DNA of 64,000 nt from Marivibrio halodurans (GTDB taxonomy: Bacteria > Pseudomonadota > Alphaproteobacteria > UBA8366 > Aestuariispiraceae). Positions 9,410-18,668 of this stretch are shown piece after piece; position 1 is the stretch's first letter; each line of letters starts with the position of its first letter. The notes below the pieces were generated by a model, which was not told the origin of the DNA, made no database searches, and was given only the letters and a program-made list of their open reading frames with translations. The stretch is taken from positions 186,001-250,000 of the forward strand of contig NZ_JAGMWN010000005.1 of assembly GCF_017963645.1 (NCBI RefSeq), read 5' to 3'. A program made the translations under genes and the position numbers.

Positions 9410-10615
9410 TCACCCGCGCTCCAACACGCGAAGACGCGACCAGGCGTCGTCGCAATCGACATAGCAGCCTTCCAGCTTGCGCCGCCCCGCATTGGGGTCG
9501 AACGCACCGCGCCCGTGCAAAACCCGACGATTATGGAAGGCGATCAGGTCGCCGGGACCGAGCCGCAGCCGCAGTTCCATCGCCGGATCGCGCAGGATTT
9601 CCGTGAACCGCCGCAGCGCATCGCGAAGCGGCGTCATATCGTCGAACGGCACGTTCAGCGGCGCCGTCAGCGCGTCGTGATAGCGCACCTCCATCAAATC
9701 CCCATCGGGATCGAGCGCGATGGTCGGCGCCCGCCACCTGATATCCTCGCCGCCATCGACGAAGCGGAAGGGGATGGCGTGGCGGGTCAGGCGATCGAAC
9801 GCCTCGGGCGCATCGGCACGCAGACGCTCGGCCGCGCGGAATCCATCCACCAGCAGGCTTTCCCCGCCCGGCGCCTCTGACAGATGACAATGCAGGAATT
9901 GAATGCCCGGCGGCATTTCCCGGTTCGGCAGGTCGGTGTGCGCCTTCAACTCCAACGCGGTGTAGGCGACATTGTTCGGATCGGGCTTATTCTCGACCTG
10001 GAAATTCACGCCGAAATTCGTCTCGCGCAGGAAGGAAATGCGCCGCGCGACATCCATGACCGCCCCCTCCCGCGTCGGCACGCCACGCAGGATGGCGAGG
10101 CCGCGCTCGCGCAGATCGACCAGCATCGCATGCAACACCGCGTCGTCCGCCATATAGGCGTCGTGGGTGTGTTCCGGCATCGCCGCGCGCAGGTCGGCCG
10201 CGTCCCAAGTCCTGACCGGCCGCTTGTTCGCCAGATGGCCGGCGCCGTCATAATCCTTCGCGGCCAACCAGCCGGCGCCCAGCCGCGTCTCGTGTCCATC
10301 GGACCATATCAGGCGCAGGGCCGCGCCCTCCTCCACCACCGACTGTTCCATGGGCGCGATGGCCGGGTCGATCACGAAACTGTCCACCGTTCGCTCCCAG
10401 GTATGGGGATGCAGGCATTCGACGCACCGGCAATTGCCGCGCAGCCAGAAATGATGGAAGCGGCTTTCCCTCCTGCCGTCCGGATGATCGCGCCAGAGCA
10501 GCACCATATGATCCCCGCGCGCCTCCACGGCCGCGATCCGAACATTTTCCGCGATCTCCCCACCCGTGCGATCGGCACGGTCGGTCTCGCTTACCAGGAT
10601 GTTGCCCGCAAGCAT
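9410..10615 (-). CDS. gamma-butyrobetaine dioxygenase-like Fe(II)/2-oxoglutarate oxygenase
   Basis: Predicted to hydroxylate gamma-butyrobetaine to L-carnitine or act on a related trimethylamine. The 401 aa protein has the two-domain layout of the family: an N-terminal DUF971-type zinc domain with NCRCVECLHPHT (Cys62, 64, 67 and a His) and a TauD-type catalytic domain with the iron triad His226-x-Asp228 (AHTDLP) and His367, plus the 2-oxoglutarate-binding Arg369 region (FHNRRVLHGR). The ATG at 10613-10615 follows GAGGCGAACG; a longer open frame upstream lacks family similarity. Neighbouring betaine and sarcosine genes fit a role in methylated-amine use. Trimethyllysine dioxygenase activity is less likely in bacteria. 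Confidence 0.83.
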   Translation of the reverse strand: MLAGNILVSETDRADRTGGEIAENVRIAAVEARGDHMVLLWRDHPDGRRESRFHHFWLRGNCRCVECLHPHTWERTVDSFVIDPAIAPMEQSVVEEGAALRLIWSDGHETRLGAGWLAAKDYDGAGHLANKRPVRTWDAADLRAAMPEHTHDAYMADDAVLHAMLVDLRERGLAILRGVPTREGAVMDVARRISFLRETNFGVNFQVENKPDPNNVAYTALELKAHTDLPNREMPPGIQFLHCHLSEAPGGESLLVDGFRAAERLRADAPEAFDRLTRHAIPFRFVDGGEDIRWRAPTIALDPDGDLMEVRYHDALTAPLNVPFDDMTPLRDALRRFTEILRDPAMELRLRLGPGDLIAFHNRRVLHGRGAFDPNAGRRKLEGCYVDCDDAWSRLRVLERG

Positions 10616-10776
10616 CGTTCGCCTCGTATTGAATGGATCGTCTAAACGGAAAGCATCGATCTGGTTCGGATCGCCCGGACATGCAAGAAGCGTCCCCGCT
10701 CGGACCTTCTCCGCGCGATAGCATGCGCCCCCGCCCCATCCGGTGACAAGCGCCCTCGCAAAGGATATAGAGCGCC

Positions 10777-11571
10777 ATGAAAATCTTTCGTTTAAGCGAG
10801 GGGACATCCCCCGTTCTGATAAGCATCCCCCATGTGGGAACCCGGCTTCCGGGCGAGATCGTCGAGCGGATGACGCCGGAGGCACGGATGCTGGCCGACA
10901 CCGACTGGCATGTCGATCGGCTGTATGATTTCGCGGCCGACATGGGTTGCGCGGTGCTGGCGGCGGATTATTCGCGCTATGTGATCGATCTCAACCGGCC
11001 GCCCGACGACGCCAACCTCTATCCCGGGCAGGACACGACGGGTCTCCTTCCGATCGACACGTTCGCGGGTGATCCCCTTTATGTGGACGACGCGATCCCG
11101 GACCATGCCGAGACCATCCAGCGGCTGGATGCCTTCTGGCATCCCTATCACGATACGCTGGCGGAGGCATTGAGCCGCATCCGCGAGCGTCACGGCCACG
11201 CCGTCCTATGGGAAGCGCATTCTATTCGCGGCGATGTTCCCCGCTTCTTCGAGGGACGCCTGCCCGACTTGAATATCGGTACCGCCAACGGGTCCGCCTG
11301 CGCGCCGTCCCTCGCCCAAGCCGTCGAAGACGCCGCGGCGCGCCACGGCGCGGCCTTCAGCCGCGTGACCGACGGCCGCTTCAAGGGCGGTTACAGCACG
11401 CGCCACTATGGGCGCCCGGATGCGGGTTGGCACGCGATCCAACTGGAGATCGCTCAACGCGCCTATATGGACGAGGATCCCCCCTTCACATACCGGCCGG
11501 AACGGGCGGAGCTATTGCGCGCGGTGCTGACCCCCATGCTGCGCGCGGCGATCGACTGGCGCCCCGGCTGA
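10777..11571 (+). CDS. hutG: N-formylglutamate deformylase HutG
   Basis: Last step of the five-step histidine pathway: N-formyl-L-glutamate to glutamate and formate, metal-dependent. The 264 aa sequence contains SIPHVGTRLP, LADTDWHVDRLYDFA, YVIDLNRPPDD, AHSIRG and the C-terminal QLEIAQRAYMDE, all conserved in the FGase family. The fitting partner hutF lies at 16790 and hutI at 15448, but the kinase pair and a lipoprotein gene separate them, so hutG is transcribed alone. The 161-base gap to the divergent dioxygenase gene must hold both promoters. Confidence 0.92.
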   Translation: MKIFRLSEGTSPVLISIPHVGTRLPGEIVERMTPEARMLADTDWHVDRLYDFAADMGCAVLAADYSRYVIDLNRPPDDANLYPGQDTTGLLPIDTFAGDPLYVDDAIPDHAETIQRLDAFWHPYHDTLAEALSRIRERHGHAVLWEAHSIRGDVPRFFEGRLPDLNIGTANGSACAPSLAQAVEDAAARHGAAFSRVTDGRFKGGYSTRHYGRPDAGWHAIQLEIAQRAYMDEDPPFTYRPERAELLRAVLTPMLRAAIDWRPG

Positions 11572-11608
11572 GAGCGGGGCCCTGCTGAACCGGCGATGCC
11601 AGCGCCGT

Positions 11609-13054
11609 TCAGGACGCCTTCGCGCTCACCGCGCGTTCCTCCGCGCAAGAGGACGGCTCCAACCGTCTTTCCGGCGGGAAGGTAATGCGCACGGCCGTTC
11701 CCTCGCCCAGCTTGCTTTCAATCGCAATGCTGCCGTCGTGCAGTTCGACCAGCCGCTTGGACAACGCCAGACCGAGGCCGATGCTCGTGCCGCCCTGGGC
11801 GTCATCCGCTTCGCTCGCGGCGAAGGGCTCGAACACCCGATTCACCGTCTCCTCGGCCATTCCTATGCCGGTATCGCGCACCGTCAACACGACCGCGCCG
11901 CCTTCCTCCTCGACAAGGGCGATCGTCACGCACCCGCCCGAAGGCGTGAAGCGGATGGCATTGGCGACGATATTGATCAGCACCTGACGCAGCTTGGTGG
12001 CATCGCCTCGAATACACGGGCGGTCGCGTTCCGCGCCGCCGGCCAACCCGGGCGTATGGATAGCCACCCCCTTCTCCCGCGAAAGCCCGTTCAGCATGTC
12101 TCGGCATTCAACGACGATCCGGTCGAGCGAGACAGGCGCCACGGACAGCGTCAACGCGCCATACTCGCTACGCCCGAGGTCGAGCACGCTGTTCGCCAGA
12201 TCATTGAGATGCTGGGCGCTGAGCATGATCCGCTCCGAATAGTCCTTATAGCGGGGATCGCCGACCGGCCCCCAGATCTCGCTGCGGATCGTATCCGCGA
12301 AGCCGGCGATCGCGTTCAGGGGGCTTCGGAATTCATGGCCGATGATCGCGAAACTGTTCGATTTCAACCGCTCCGCGATGGCGGCGCTCTCCTGCGCGGC
12401 GGCGAGTTTCGCGACCAGGGCCTCGTTCTCCAGGATCAACCGAACCCGTCGCGTCGATCCATGGCCGAACCGATGCCCGGTGCTCCAAACCACGAACGCA
12501 TAGATGCATCCCATCGCGGCCGCGCTCAGATGCTCGACCGTCTGGATCGATGCGAAGCCCAGAATCGGGCCGACCGAGGCCGGAAGGACGTAAAGCCGAA
12601 AGGCGACGAGATCCGGGGTAAGCGAGAAGATCGCGCCCGCCATCATGCCGCCGACGGCGATCGCCACCAAGGCCTCGGACAAAGGCGGCAAGGAGCCGAA
12701 TGCGACCACAAGCCCGCAAAGTCCCCAGAGCACCCCGCTCAGCAAGACACTGGCCCGCGCCATCCGATCGAGGCGCGAAGCCTCCATGCGGCTCCCAGAC
12801 CCGGTGGCCACCCGCCGGCACCATAGCCGCAGCCCGCAACTTCCGGCCATGGCGGCCAGCCAAATGACGAGCGCCCAAGCAATATCCGGCCGCCAAAGCG
12901 CCCCTACGAGAATCGTTCCGACCGCCATGTTCGAGAGCGCCGGAAAGGGAGATTGGTGGAATCGCGCGCGCAATTCCTCCCGCAGCCGCGCGTCGGAAAC
13001 GTCGGGCTTTTCGATCGAGGGCGCGGAATGGGCATACCGACTATCGTCGAGCAT
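11609..13054 (-). CDS. membrane sensor histidine kinase (complete catalytic core)
   Basis: Two-component sensor kinase of 481 aa. Residues about 40-190 hold five or six hydrophobic helices (for example VIWLAAMAGSCGL and AIAVGGMMAGAIF) with no recognisable periplasmic domain. A short coiled linker leads to the HisKA domain with the phospho-acceptor His240 in IIGHEFRSPLNAIAGFAD. The ATPase domain is intact: N box NIVANAIRFTP, G1 DTGIGM, F box VFEPF and G2 SIGLGLALS. PleC/DivJ-type kinases of alphaproteobacteria look similar. No response regulator is nearby. It is divergent from a second kinase whose H-box region is similar but whose ATPase domain is eroded. Confidence 0.88.
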   Translation of the reverse strand: MLDDSRYAHSAPSIEKPDVSDARLREELRARFHQSPFPALSNMAVGTILVGALWRPDIAWALVIWLAAMAGSCGLRLWCRRVATGSGSRMEASRLDRMARASVLLSGVLWGLCGLVVAFGSLPPLSEALVAIAVGGMMAGAIFSLTPDLVAFRLYVLPASVGPILGFASIQTVEHLSAAAMGCIYAFVVWSTGHRFGHGSTRRVRLILENEALVAKLAAAQESAAIAERLKSNSFAIIGHEFRSPLNAIAGFADTIRSEIWGPVGDPRYKDYSERIMLSAQHLNDLANSVLDLGRSEYGALTLSVAPVSLDRIVVECRDMLNGLSREKGVAIHTPGLAGGAERDRPCIRGDATKLRQVLINIVANAIRFTPSGGCVTIALVEEEGGAVVLTVRDTGIGMAEETVNRVFEPFAASEADDAQGGTSIGLGLALSKRLVELHDGSIAIESKLGEGTAVRITFPPERRLEPSSCAEERAVSAKAS

Positions 13055-13479
13055 GGAAAACCGCCGGTGCGCGCTGCGGGAGCCAATTCGTCATGATTAT
13101 TGTAGCGTGTTCCAATTCACATCCGCGAGTGACATTCCATCGATTCCGACAGCATGCCCATTAAGACAACTCGAACGAAGGCGGTCTTTCCCATCGGAAA
13201 CCCATGCCTGGAAACATGGCTTTCAAACATCGCTTATGAACATGGTATTGGCCGCCAGTGATCCAAGACGGGCCCTTCACGCATGGGATGCCACCCGTTT
13301 TTAATCCACCAAGCCGCCGCGATCGTACTCTTTGGGAGATAATAGCGAGGGCCGAGACGGAATAGAAGGACACTCACGTCCGACCGTCGCATGGTAACGG
13401 CATTTTTACGAATGGTCTGATATTCGCCCGCCCGTTCGCCGCGCCCCCGGCAAAGCCGCATCCAAGGAGTCGACGATAA
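13055..13479. other. 425-base gene-free gap between divergent histidine kinases
   Basis: This relatively AT-rich gap must carry the promoters of both kinase genes. I see no convincing -35/-10 pair, no tRNA, no terminator and no open frame with coding character. Confidence 0.5.
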
Positions 13480-14646
13480 ATGCGCTTTTATACCGCCATG
13501 ACCCATCTTTCCCTGCCACGCAGCTATTTGGGTAAGATACTGCTGGTCAGCTTCCTGGGCGTGCACGTCCCGCTAATCGGCACGGTTCTGTACGTGGTGA
13601 TTGGAAGCGGACTTTCCCTCGACGATTCGTTCGGCATCCTGCTCGCCCTGCTCATGGCCACGTTGCTGGGAACGGTGGCGACCCTCGCCGCCCTTCATGC
13701 CCTTCTGGCCCCTGTCACGAAGGCATCGGACGCGCTGCGCGCCTATCTGGCGGACGGGACGATACCCGTCTTGCCGACCCGTCACGGCGACCGGGCGGGA
13801 ATTCTGCTCGCCAATGTGCAGGAGGCGGTAACTCGCCTCGACCTCGCGCTTGACGCCACGCGCCGCCAGCGCGACGAGGCCGTGACCACCAAGCGCGAGA
13901 AATTCGAGATGCTGGCCGGCCTCAGCCACGATCTGCGCACGCCGCTCAATCATGTGATCGGTTTCGCGGAACTTCTCTCGACCGAAGCGTTGGGGCCGCT
14001 CGGCCGAAAGGAATATGTCAATTACGCCGAGGATATCGGAACCAGCGGCGGCGATCTGTTGAGCGTCGTCACCGCGATCCTGGACCTGAGTGGCGCGGAG
14101 GCCGGCACGGCGTGCATAGAAATGGAGCCTCTATCGCTGCTCGACGGTATAAGGCGGGCGATCAATCTGGCGCATCACAAGGCGCAGCGACGGGGCATCG
14201 CGCTGGAGATCGATTCGGATATCTCCGGCGATATGATGGTCACAAGCGATCCGCGCTATCTGAAGCAGGTTCTTCTCCACCTTCTGGAGATCGCGATCGA
14301 CGCCCCGGATTCAACGACGCGCGTGTTCGTGGCGGCCGCGCCGCGCGGTGGAAAGGTAACGATCTATATCGAAAGCGACGCCGCCTGGGCCGACGGGGAC
14401 GTTCCGCCGGAATTTCAAACCGCCCCGGGCGTTCTGGAATCCTTCGAGAAGGTCAAGGCGTCGACGATGCGCCATACCAGCCCCTCCGCGCTTCGCCTTT
14501 CGCTCGTAGCCTCGCTCGCCCGGTTGATCGACGGGTCGCTCAAGGTCGGCACCTCGATCAATGGCGGCCGTCAGATGGCCGTCGCCCTCCCGGACGGCGG
14601 CGCGCCGCTTCAAGAGGTCACCCGCCACGCGACGGAAAGGCTGTAA
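13480..14646 (+). CDS. histidine kinase-like protein with degenerate ATPase domain
   Basis: Membrane protein of 388 aa with two N-terminal helices (about residues 17-40 and 50-75), a HAMP-like linker (about 76-130) and a good HisKA domain with His150 in LSHDLRTPLNHVIGFAELL. Beyond that the ATP-binding domain has lost its motifs: the N-box Asn is missing (LHLLEIAIDAP), no DxGxG G1 motif follows, and the G2 position reads SALRLSLVASL. The fold outline and the terminal SLKVGTSINGGRQMAVALP strand are still there, so this looks like a maintained protein unable to bind ATP normally. It may act as partner, phosphatase or scaffold for the divergent intact kinase; this is inference. Confidence 0.78.
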   Translation: MRFYTAMTHLSLPRSYLGKILLVSFLGVHVPLIGTVLYVVIGSGLSLDDSFGILLALLMATLLGTVATLAALHALLAPVTKASDALRAYLADGTIPVLPTRHGDRAGILLANVQEAVTRLDLALDATRRQRDEAVTTKREKFEMLAGLSHDLRTPLNHVIGFAELLSTEALGPLGRKEYVNYAEDIGTSGGDLLSVVTAILDLSGAEAGTACIEMEPLSLLDGIRRAINLAHHKAQRRGIALEIDSDISGDMMVTSDPRYLKQVLLHLLEIAIDAPDSTTRVFVAAAPRGGKVTIYIESDAAWADGDVPPEFQTAPGVLESFEKVKASTMRHTSPSALRLSLVASLARLIDGSLKVGTSINGGRQMAVALPDGGAPLQEVTRHATERL

Positions 14647-14653
14647 TCCATCC

Positions 14654-15451
14654 TCAACGATTGCCTCCCAGGGTGACCGCGACGCGAAACCCGACGTCGT
14701 AGGCCTTGTGGGTCAATCGGCCGCCGGCACGATAGGCCGGAATCGAGACCGTCCGGTCGAAGTACCAGGAACCGCCCTTACGGGTGCGCCGGGTGCAGTC
14801 GCGAACGGCGGATTGCGAATGGTCGGGACGCCAGCAATCGGCCGTCCATTCCATGACGTTGCCAAGCATCTCATGCAGGCCGTAACCATTGGGCGGCAGA
14901 CTGCCGGCGGGAACGGTGCCATGCACCGCCTCCGCGCGGCAGCCGCTGCACTGGACGCGTGCTTCACCGCCTTCCTCCCCCGGGGCGGGCGCGATGCCGG
15001 GGGCGGGGGCGCCGCCCAGCGCGGCATATTCCCACTCCATCTCGCTCGGCAGGCGGTAGGGACGGCCGGTCCGCGCGGCGAGCCAGGCCGCATAGGCCGT
15101 CGCCTCCGCATGGGTGACATAGATCACGGGGCGCGCGCCCCGGCCCCAATCCCGGTCCCAGGGCAGGGTCGGGCAACCACCGTCCTCGACGCAGGCCGCG
15201 TATTGCGCGAAGGTCGTCTCCGTCCGCGCCATGGCGAAGGGATGGTCGATCACGGCCCGATGGGCCGGCGCCCCGGCGCGGCGCCCACCGTCGCGCCCCA
15301 TGGTGAAGGTTCCGGCCGGAATCGGCACCATTTCCGGACAGTCCGCGCAATCCCGAAACGACCCCTTCTCGTACGCGTACGGCTGGCTCTCCGCGCAAGC
15401 GCCGAGCACGAACGCCACGAACGGAAGAAGCGCGAGAACGCGCGCCCTCAC
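14654..15451 (-). CDS. FGE/SUMF1-fold lipoprotein
   Basis: Probable periplasmic lipoprotein of 265 aa. A short N-terminal helix ends in a lipobox (VLGAC), then [14 protein letters not shown] opens the formylglycine-generating-enzyme/sulfatase-modifying fold, with [29 protein letters not shown] and the closing GGSWYF...VGFRVA. The catalytic cysteine motif of true formylglycine-generating enzymes is not present: the corresponding stretch reads SIPAYRAGG. Several Cys pairs (CADC, CSGC) suggest disulfides. The GTG at 15449-15451 overlaps the hutI stop by four bases, so it is translated with hutI although no link to histidine use is known. Confidence 0.78.
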   Translation of the reverse strand: MRARVLALLPFVAFVLGACAESQPYAYEKGSFRDCADCPEMVPIPAGTFTMGRDGGRRAGAPAHRAVIDHPFAMARTETTFAQYAACVEDGGCPTLPWDRDWGRGARPVIYVTHAEATAYAAWLAARTGRPYRLPSEMEWEYAALGGAPAPGIAPAPGEEGGEARVQCSGCRAEAVHGTVPAGSLPPNGYGLHEMLGNVMEWTADCWRPDHSQSAVRDCTRRTRKGGSWYFDRTVSIPAYRAGGRLTHKAYDVGFRVAVTLGGNR

Positions 15452-16668
15452 CGCACGACCTGACCGCCGCGCACCACGCCCGCGCACGGGTTCCAACCCA
15501 TCCGATAGGCGAGCGCCGCCGGCGTCTCGATATCCCAGAGGACGAAGTCCGCCCGCTTCCCCACGCGCAGCGATCCGCGATCGTCCGCCAACCCAAGCGC
15601 CCTGGCACCATTGATGGTGATGCCGGCGAGCGCCTCCTCCGGCGTCATGCGGAAGAGCGTACAGGCCATGTTGAGCACCAACAGCAACGAAGTGACGGGC
15701 GAGGAACCCGGGTTGACGTCGCTGGCCAACGCCATCGCGACCTTGTGCCGGCGGAAGGCATCCATCGGAGGTAATTGCGTTTCCCGTAAGGTATAGAAAG
15801 CCCCCGGCAGCAGCACGGCGACCGTTCCCGCCCGCCCCATCGCGGCGACCCCGGCTTCGTTGGTATATTCCAGATGGTCGGCGGAAAGCGCGCCGAACGA
15901 CGCCGCGAGCGCCGCGCCGTCGAGGTCGGAGAGCTGGTCGGCATGGAGTTTCACCGGCAGACCAAGCTTCGCCGACGCCTCGAACACCCGGCGCACCTGA
16001 TCGGGGGAGAAGGCGATACCCTCGCAAAAGGCATCGACCGCATCGGCCAAACCTTCCTCGGCCACGCGCGGCAGCTGCGCCGTTATCACATGGTCGATAT
16101 AGCCGTCCTTGTCGTCCTTGAAGGCGGCGGGCAGCGCATGGGCGCCGAGAAAGGTCGTCCGCACATCGACCGGCCGGCTCTCCCCCAGGCGGCGGGCGAC
16201 GCGCAGCATCTTGGCTTCCGTCTCGGGGTCGAGACCGTAGCCCGACTTGATCTCGATCGTCGTCAGCCCTTCGGCCAGCAGATCGTCGAGGCGTCGACCG
16301 GCACTATCAAGCAGTTCTTCCTCATCGGCGGCGCGGGTCGCCTCGACCGTGGAGACGATGCCGCCGCCTGCCTTGGCGATCTCCTCGTAGGAGGCGCCCT
16401 CCAGCCGCAGCTCGAACTCCCGCGCGCGGTCGCCACCATGGACGATATGGGTATGGCAATCGACCAGCCCCGGCGTCATCCAGCGCCCCCCGGCATCGCG
16501 CACCTGCCGGGCCAGGGCCTCCGGCGCATCCGGCAGCTTGGCGCGCGGGCCGACCCAGGCGATGCGGCCATCCTCCACCGCGAGGGCGCCATCGGGAATG
16601 GCCCCATAGGCGGCCCGCATCGGCTCCATCGTCGCGAGATCCGCATTGATCCAGAGTTGATCCCACAT
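15448..16668 (-). CDS. hutI: imidazolonepropionase HutI
   Basis: Third step of histidine breakdown: imidazolone propionate to N-formimino-L-glutamate. The 406 aa amidohydrolase shows the metal-binding [12 protein letters not shown] (His72, His74), [34 protein letters not shown] and [10 protein letters not shown], all hallmarks of HutI. The ATG at 16666-16668 gives the usual length. It is divergent from hutF (121-base gap) and coupled to the downstream lipoprotein gene. hutU and hutH are not in the window. Confidence 0.93.
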   Translation of the reverse strand: MWDQLWINADLATMEPMRAAYGAIPDGALAVEDGRIAWVGPRAKLPDAPEALARQVRDAGGRWMTPGLVDCHTHIVHGGDRAREFELRLEGASYEEIAKAGGGIVSTVEATRAADEEELLDSAGRRLDDLLAEGLTTIEIKSGYGLDPETEAKMLRVARRLGESRPVDVRTTFLGAHALPAAFKDDKDGYIDHVITAQLPRVAEEGLADAVDAFCEGIAFSPDQVRRVFEASAKLGLPVKLHADQLSDLDGAALAASFGALSADHLEYTNEAGVAAMGRAGTVAVLLPGAFYTLRETQLPPMDAFRRHKVAMALASDVNPGSSPVTSLLLVLNMACTLFRMTPEEALAGITINGARALGLADDRGSLRVGKRADFVLWDIETPAALAYRMGWNPCAGVVRGGQVVR

Positions 16669-16789
16669 CGCCCGCGCTCTCCATAGCCGTTCGGCAATTC
16701 GACGGTTCGCAAACCCGCGCGACCGGACTTGCCGGGCGGCGGAAGAGGCGTCAGGTTGCGCCAACGACCACCGTCGGGGCAAGCGGACG

Positions 16790-18178
16790 ATGACCGAGCT
16801 TTTCGCGGAACGGGCATTATTGGCCGATGGCTGGGCGCGCGATGTCCTGATCACCTGGGACGAGGGCGGGCATATTACCGGCCTGCGACCCGGCGCCGAT
16901 CCAGGACGGGCGCCCCGCGCGCCGGGGCCCATCCTGCCCGGCATGACGAACCTGCACGGCCATGCCTTCCAGCGGGCGATGGCCGGGCGGGCCGAGACGC
17001 GCGGGCCGTCGCATGCGGGGGAGGACAGCTTCTGGACCTGGCGCGAGACGATGTACGACCTCGCCCTCGCCCTACAGCCGGAGGATGCCCGTATCATCGC
17101 CCGCCATCTGGCGATCGAATGCCTGAAACGCGGCTATACCGCACTGTGCGAGTTCCATTATCTTCACCATGACACGGACGGCCACGCCTATGCCGACCCG
17201 GCGGAGATGAGCCTCGCCACCGTCGGCGGCCTGCGGGAAAGCGGGATCGCGGTGACGCATTTGCCCGTCCTCTATGCCCGTGGCGGTTTCGGCGAAGCGC
17301 CGCTGGGCGATCGTCAACGACGTTTCCATACCACGCCCGAGACGATCCTGGAGATCGTCCGGCGCACCGCCGCGCGGCATGGGACGGACCCGCTGGTTCG
17401 GGTCGGCCTCGCGCCCCATTCGTTGCGCGCCGCCCCGGTCGAGATGATCGCGGAGGCGGTGGACGGGCTGGACGACATCGACGATGCCGCCCCGATCCAT
17501 ATCCATGTCGCGGAGCAGGAGAAGGAAGTCGCCGACTGCCTTGCCACGCACGGCGCGCGTCCCGTCTCCTGGCTGCTCGACCGCGTGGCGGTCGATGGGC
17601 GCTGGTGCCTCGTCCACGCGACCCATCTGGACGGGTCCGAGACGCGTGCCCTGGCGGCGCGCGGCGCGGTGGCCGGGCTGTGTCCGACGACGGAGGCCAA
17701 TCTCGGCGACGGTCTCTTCCCCCTTCTGCCTTACCGCGAGGCGGGCGGCGCCATCGGCATTGGATCGGACAGCCATGTCAGCCGCGACCCGGCGCGGGAA
17801 CTGGCGTTGCTGGAATATGGCATCCGCCTGACGGAACGTCGCCGCAACCGCGCGACCGACATGGATACCCCCTCCGTCGGGGGGACGCTCTGGCGGGCGG
17901 CGGCCGCGGGCGGCGCCCAGGCGGCGGGCGCGGATGCCGGCGCGATAGCCCTCGGCCGGCGCGCCGACCTGATCGCGCTCGACGGCGCGCATCCGGATAT
18001 CACGGAACGCGACGGGGACGCGATCCTGGATGGCTGGATCTTCGCCGCCGATGAAACGCCGGTCGATTCAGTCTGGGTGGCGGGCCGGTGGGTCGTCGGC
18101 GAGGGGCGGCACGCGCTGGAGGGCGAGGCCGCCACCGCCTATCGGCGGTGTCTCGCGCGGCTGTTCGCGGCGGCATAG
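16790..18178 (+). CDS. hutF: formimidoylglutamate deiminase HutF
   Basis: Converts N-formimino-L-glutamate to N-formyl-L-glutamate and ammonia, feeding HutG. The 462 aa amidohydrolase has the metal motif [13 protein letters not shown] (His56, His58), [29 protein letters not shown] and GSDSHVSRD, matching the HutF subgroup rather than guanine or cytosine deaminases. Its presence with hutG and hutI shows the five-step route. Its promoter must lie in the gap shared with hutI. Confidence 0.92.
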   Translation: MTELFAERALLADGWARDVLITWDEGGHITGLRPGADPGRAPRAPGPILPGMTNLHGHAFQRAMAGRAETRGPSHAGEDSFWTWRETMYDLALALQPEDARIIARHLAIECLKRGYTALCEFHYLHHDTDGHAYADPAEMSLATVGGLRESGIAVTHLPVLYARGGFGEAPLGDRQRRFHTTPETILEIVRRTAARHGTDPLVRVGLAPHSLRAAPVEMIAEAVDGLDDIDDAAPIHIHVAEQEKEVADCLATHGARPVSWLLDRVAVDGRWCLVHATHLDGSETRALAARGAVAGLCPTTEANLGDGLFPLLPYREAGGAIGIGSDSHVSRDPARELALLEYGIRLTERRRNRATDMDTPSVGGTLWRAAAAGGAQAAGADAGAIALGRRADLIALDGAHPDITERDGDAILDGWIFAADETPVDSVWVAGRWVVGEGRHALEGEAATAYRRCLARLFAAA

Positions 18179-18200
18179 CCACCGCTTCGGCGCGGGCGCC

Positions 18201-18557
18201 CTACCCCGCCTGTTCGTGTCCGCCCAGGGCCTGATGAACGATCAAATCCTGCAGCCGGTCGAAAACCATCGGATCGACGCGCGTGAAGGCAATGCAATAG
18301 ACCATGCCCTCGTCATCCTGGCCGACCACGAGGGCGGGAATCTCGACCGGCTCTTCATGCGGGGGCATCAATTGGGCGGCCACCGTCTCGCCGACCTCCA
18401 GCACATCCCCTTCATTGGTGTAGAAACCGCATCCACCGAGACTGAGATCGGTGACCCGTCCGGCGAAGCCGTTCATGGTCGCGGGCACGCGTATCGGCAC
18501 CCGACGTTCCTTTCGCCGGTCACCTCCCTTGATGATACGCATGAGACGGCTGAACAT
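18201..18557 (-). CDS. PilZ-domain protein
   Basis: Small (118 aa) probable cyclic-di-GMP receptor. The PilZ signature is present: the RxxxR-type stretch RRKERRVPIRVPA at about residue 12 and DLSLGGCGF about 20 residues later. The ATG at 18555-18557 (MFSRLMRIIKGG) follows AAGGAC; the frame runs farther upstream without support. No output domain is attached, so it would act by binding a partner. It is divergent from an FAD oxidoreductase and convergent with hutF; no motility or polysaccharide genes are near. Confidence 0.83.
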   Translation of the reverse strand: MFSRLMRIIKGGDRRKERRVPIRVPATMNGFAGRVTDLSLGGCGFYTNEGDVLEVGETVAAQLMPPHEEPVEIPALVVGQDDEGMVYCIAFTRVDPMVFDRLQDLIVHQALGGHEQAG

Positions 18558-18668
18558 GATAGAACAGTCCTTGTATCGAACGCTCCCGCCCTTTTGGATG
18601 CGAGAACCATGCCACGCCCTTAAAGCCCGTGCCAGGGCCTTTCCCGTCCATGACATAAGGATCGATGA

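Noticed and set aside
14654-15451. Active formylglycine-generating enzyme
   Set aside because: The catalytic cysteine motif is replaced by SIPAYRAGG and no sulfatase gene is present.
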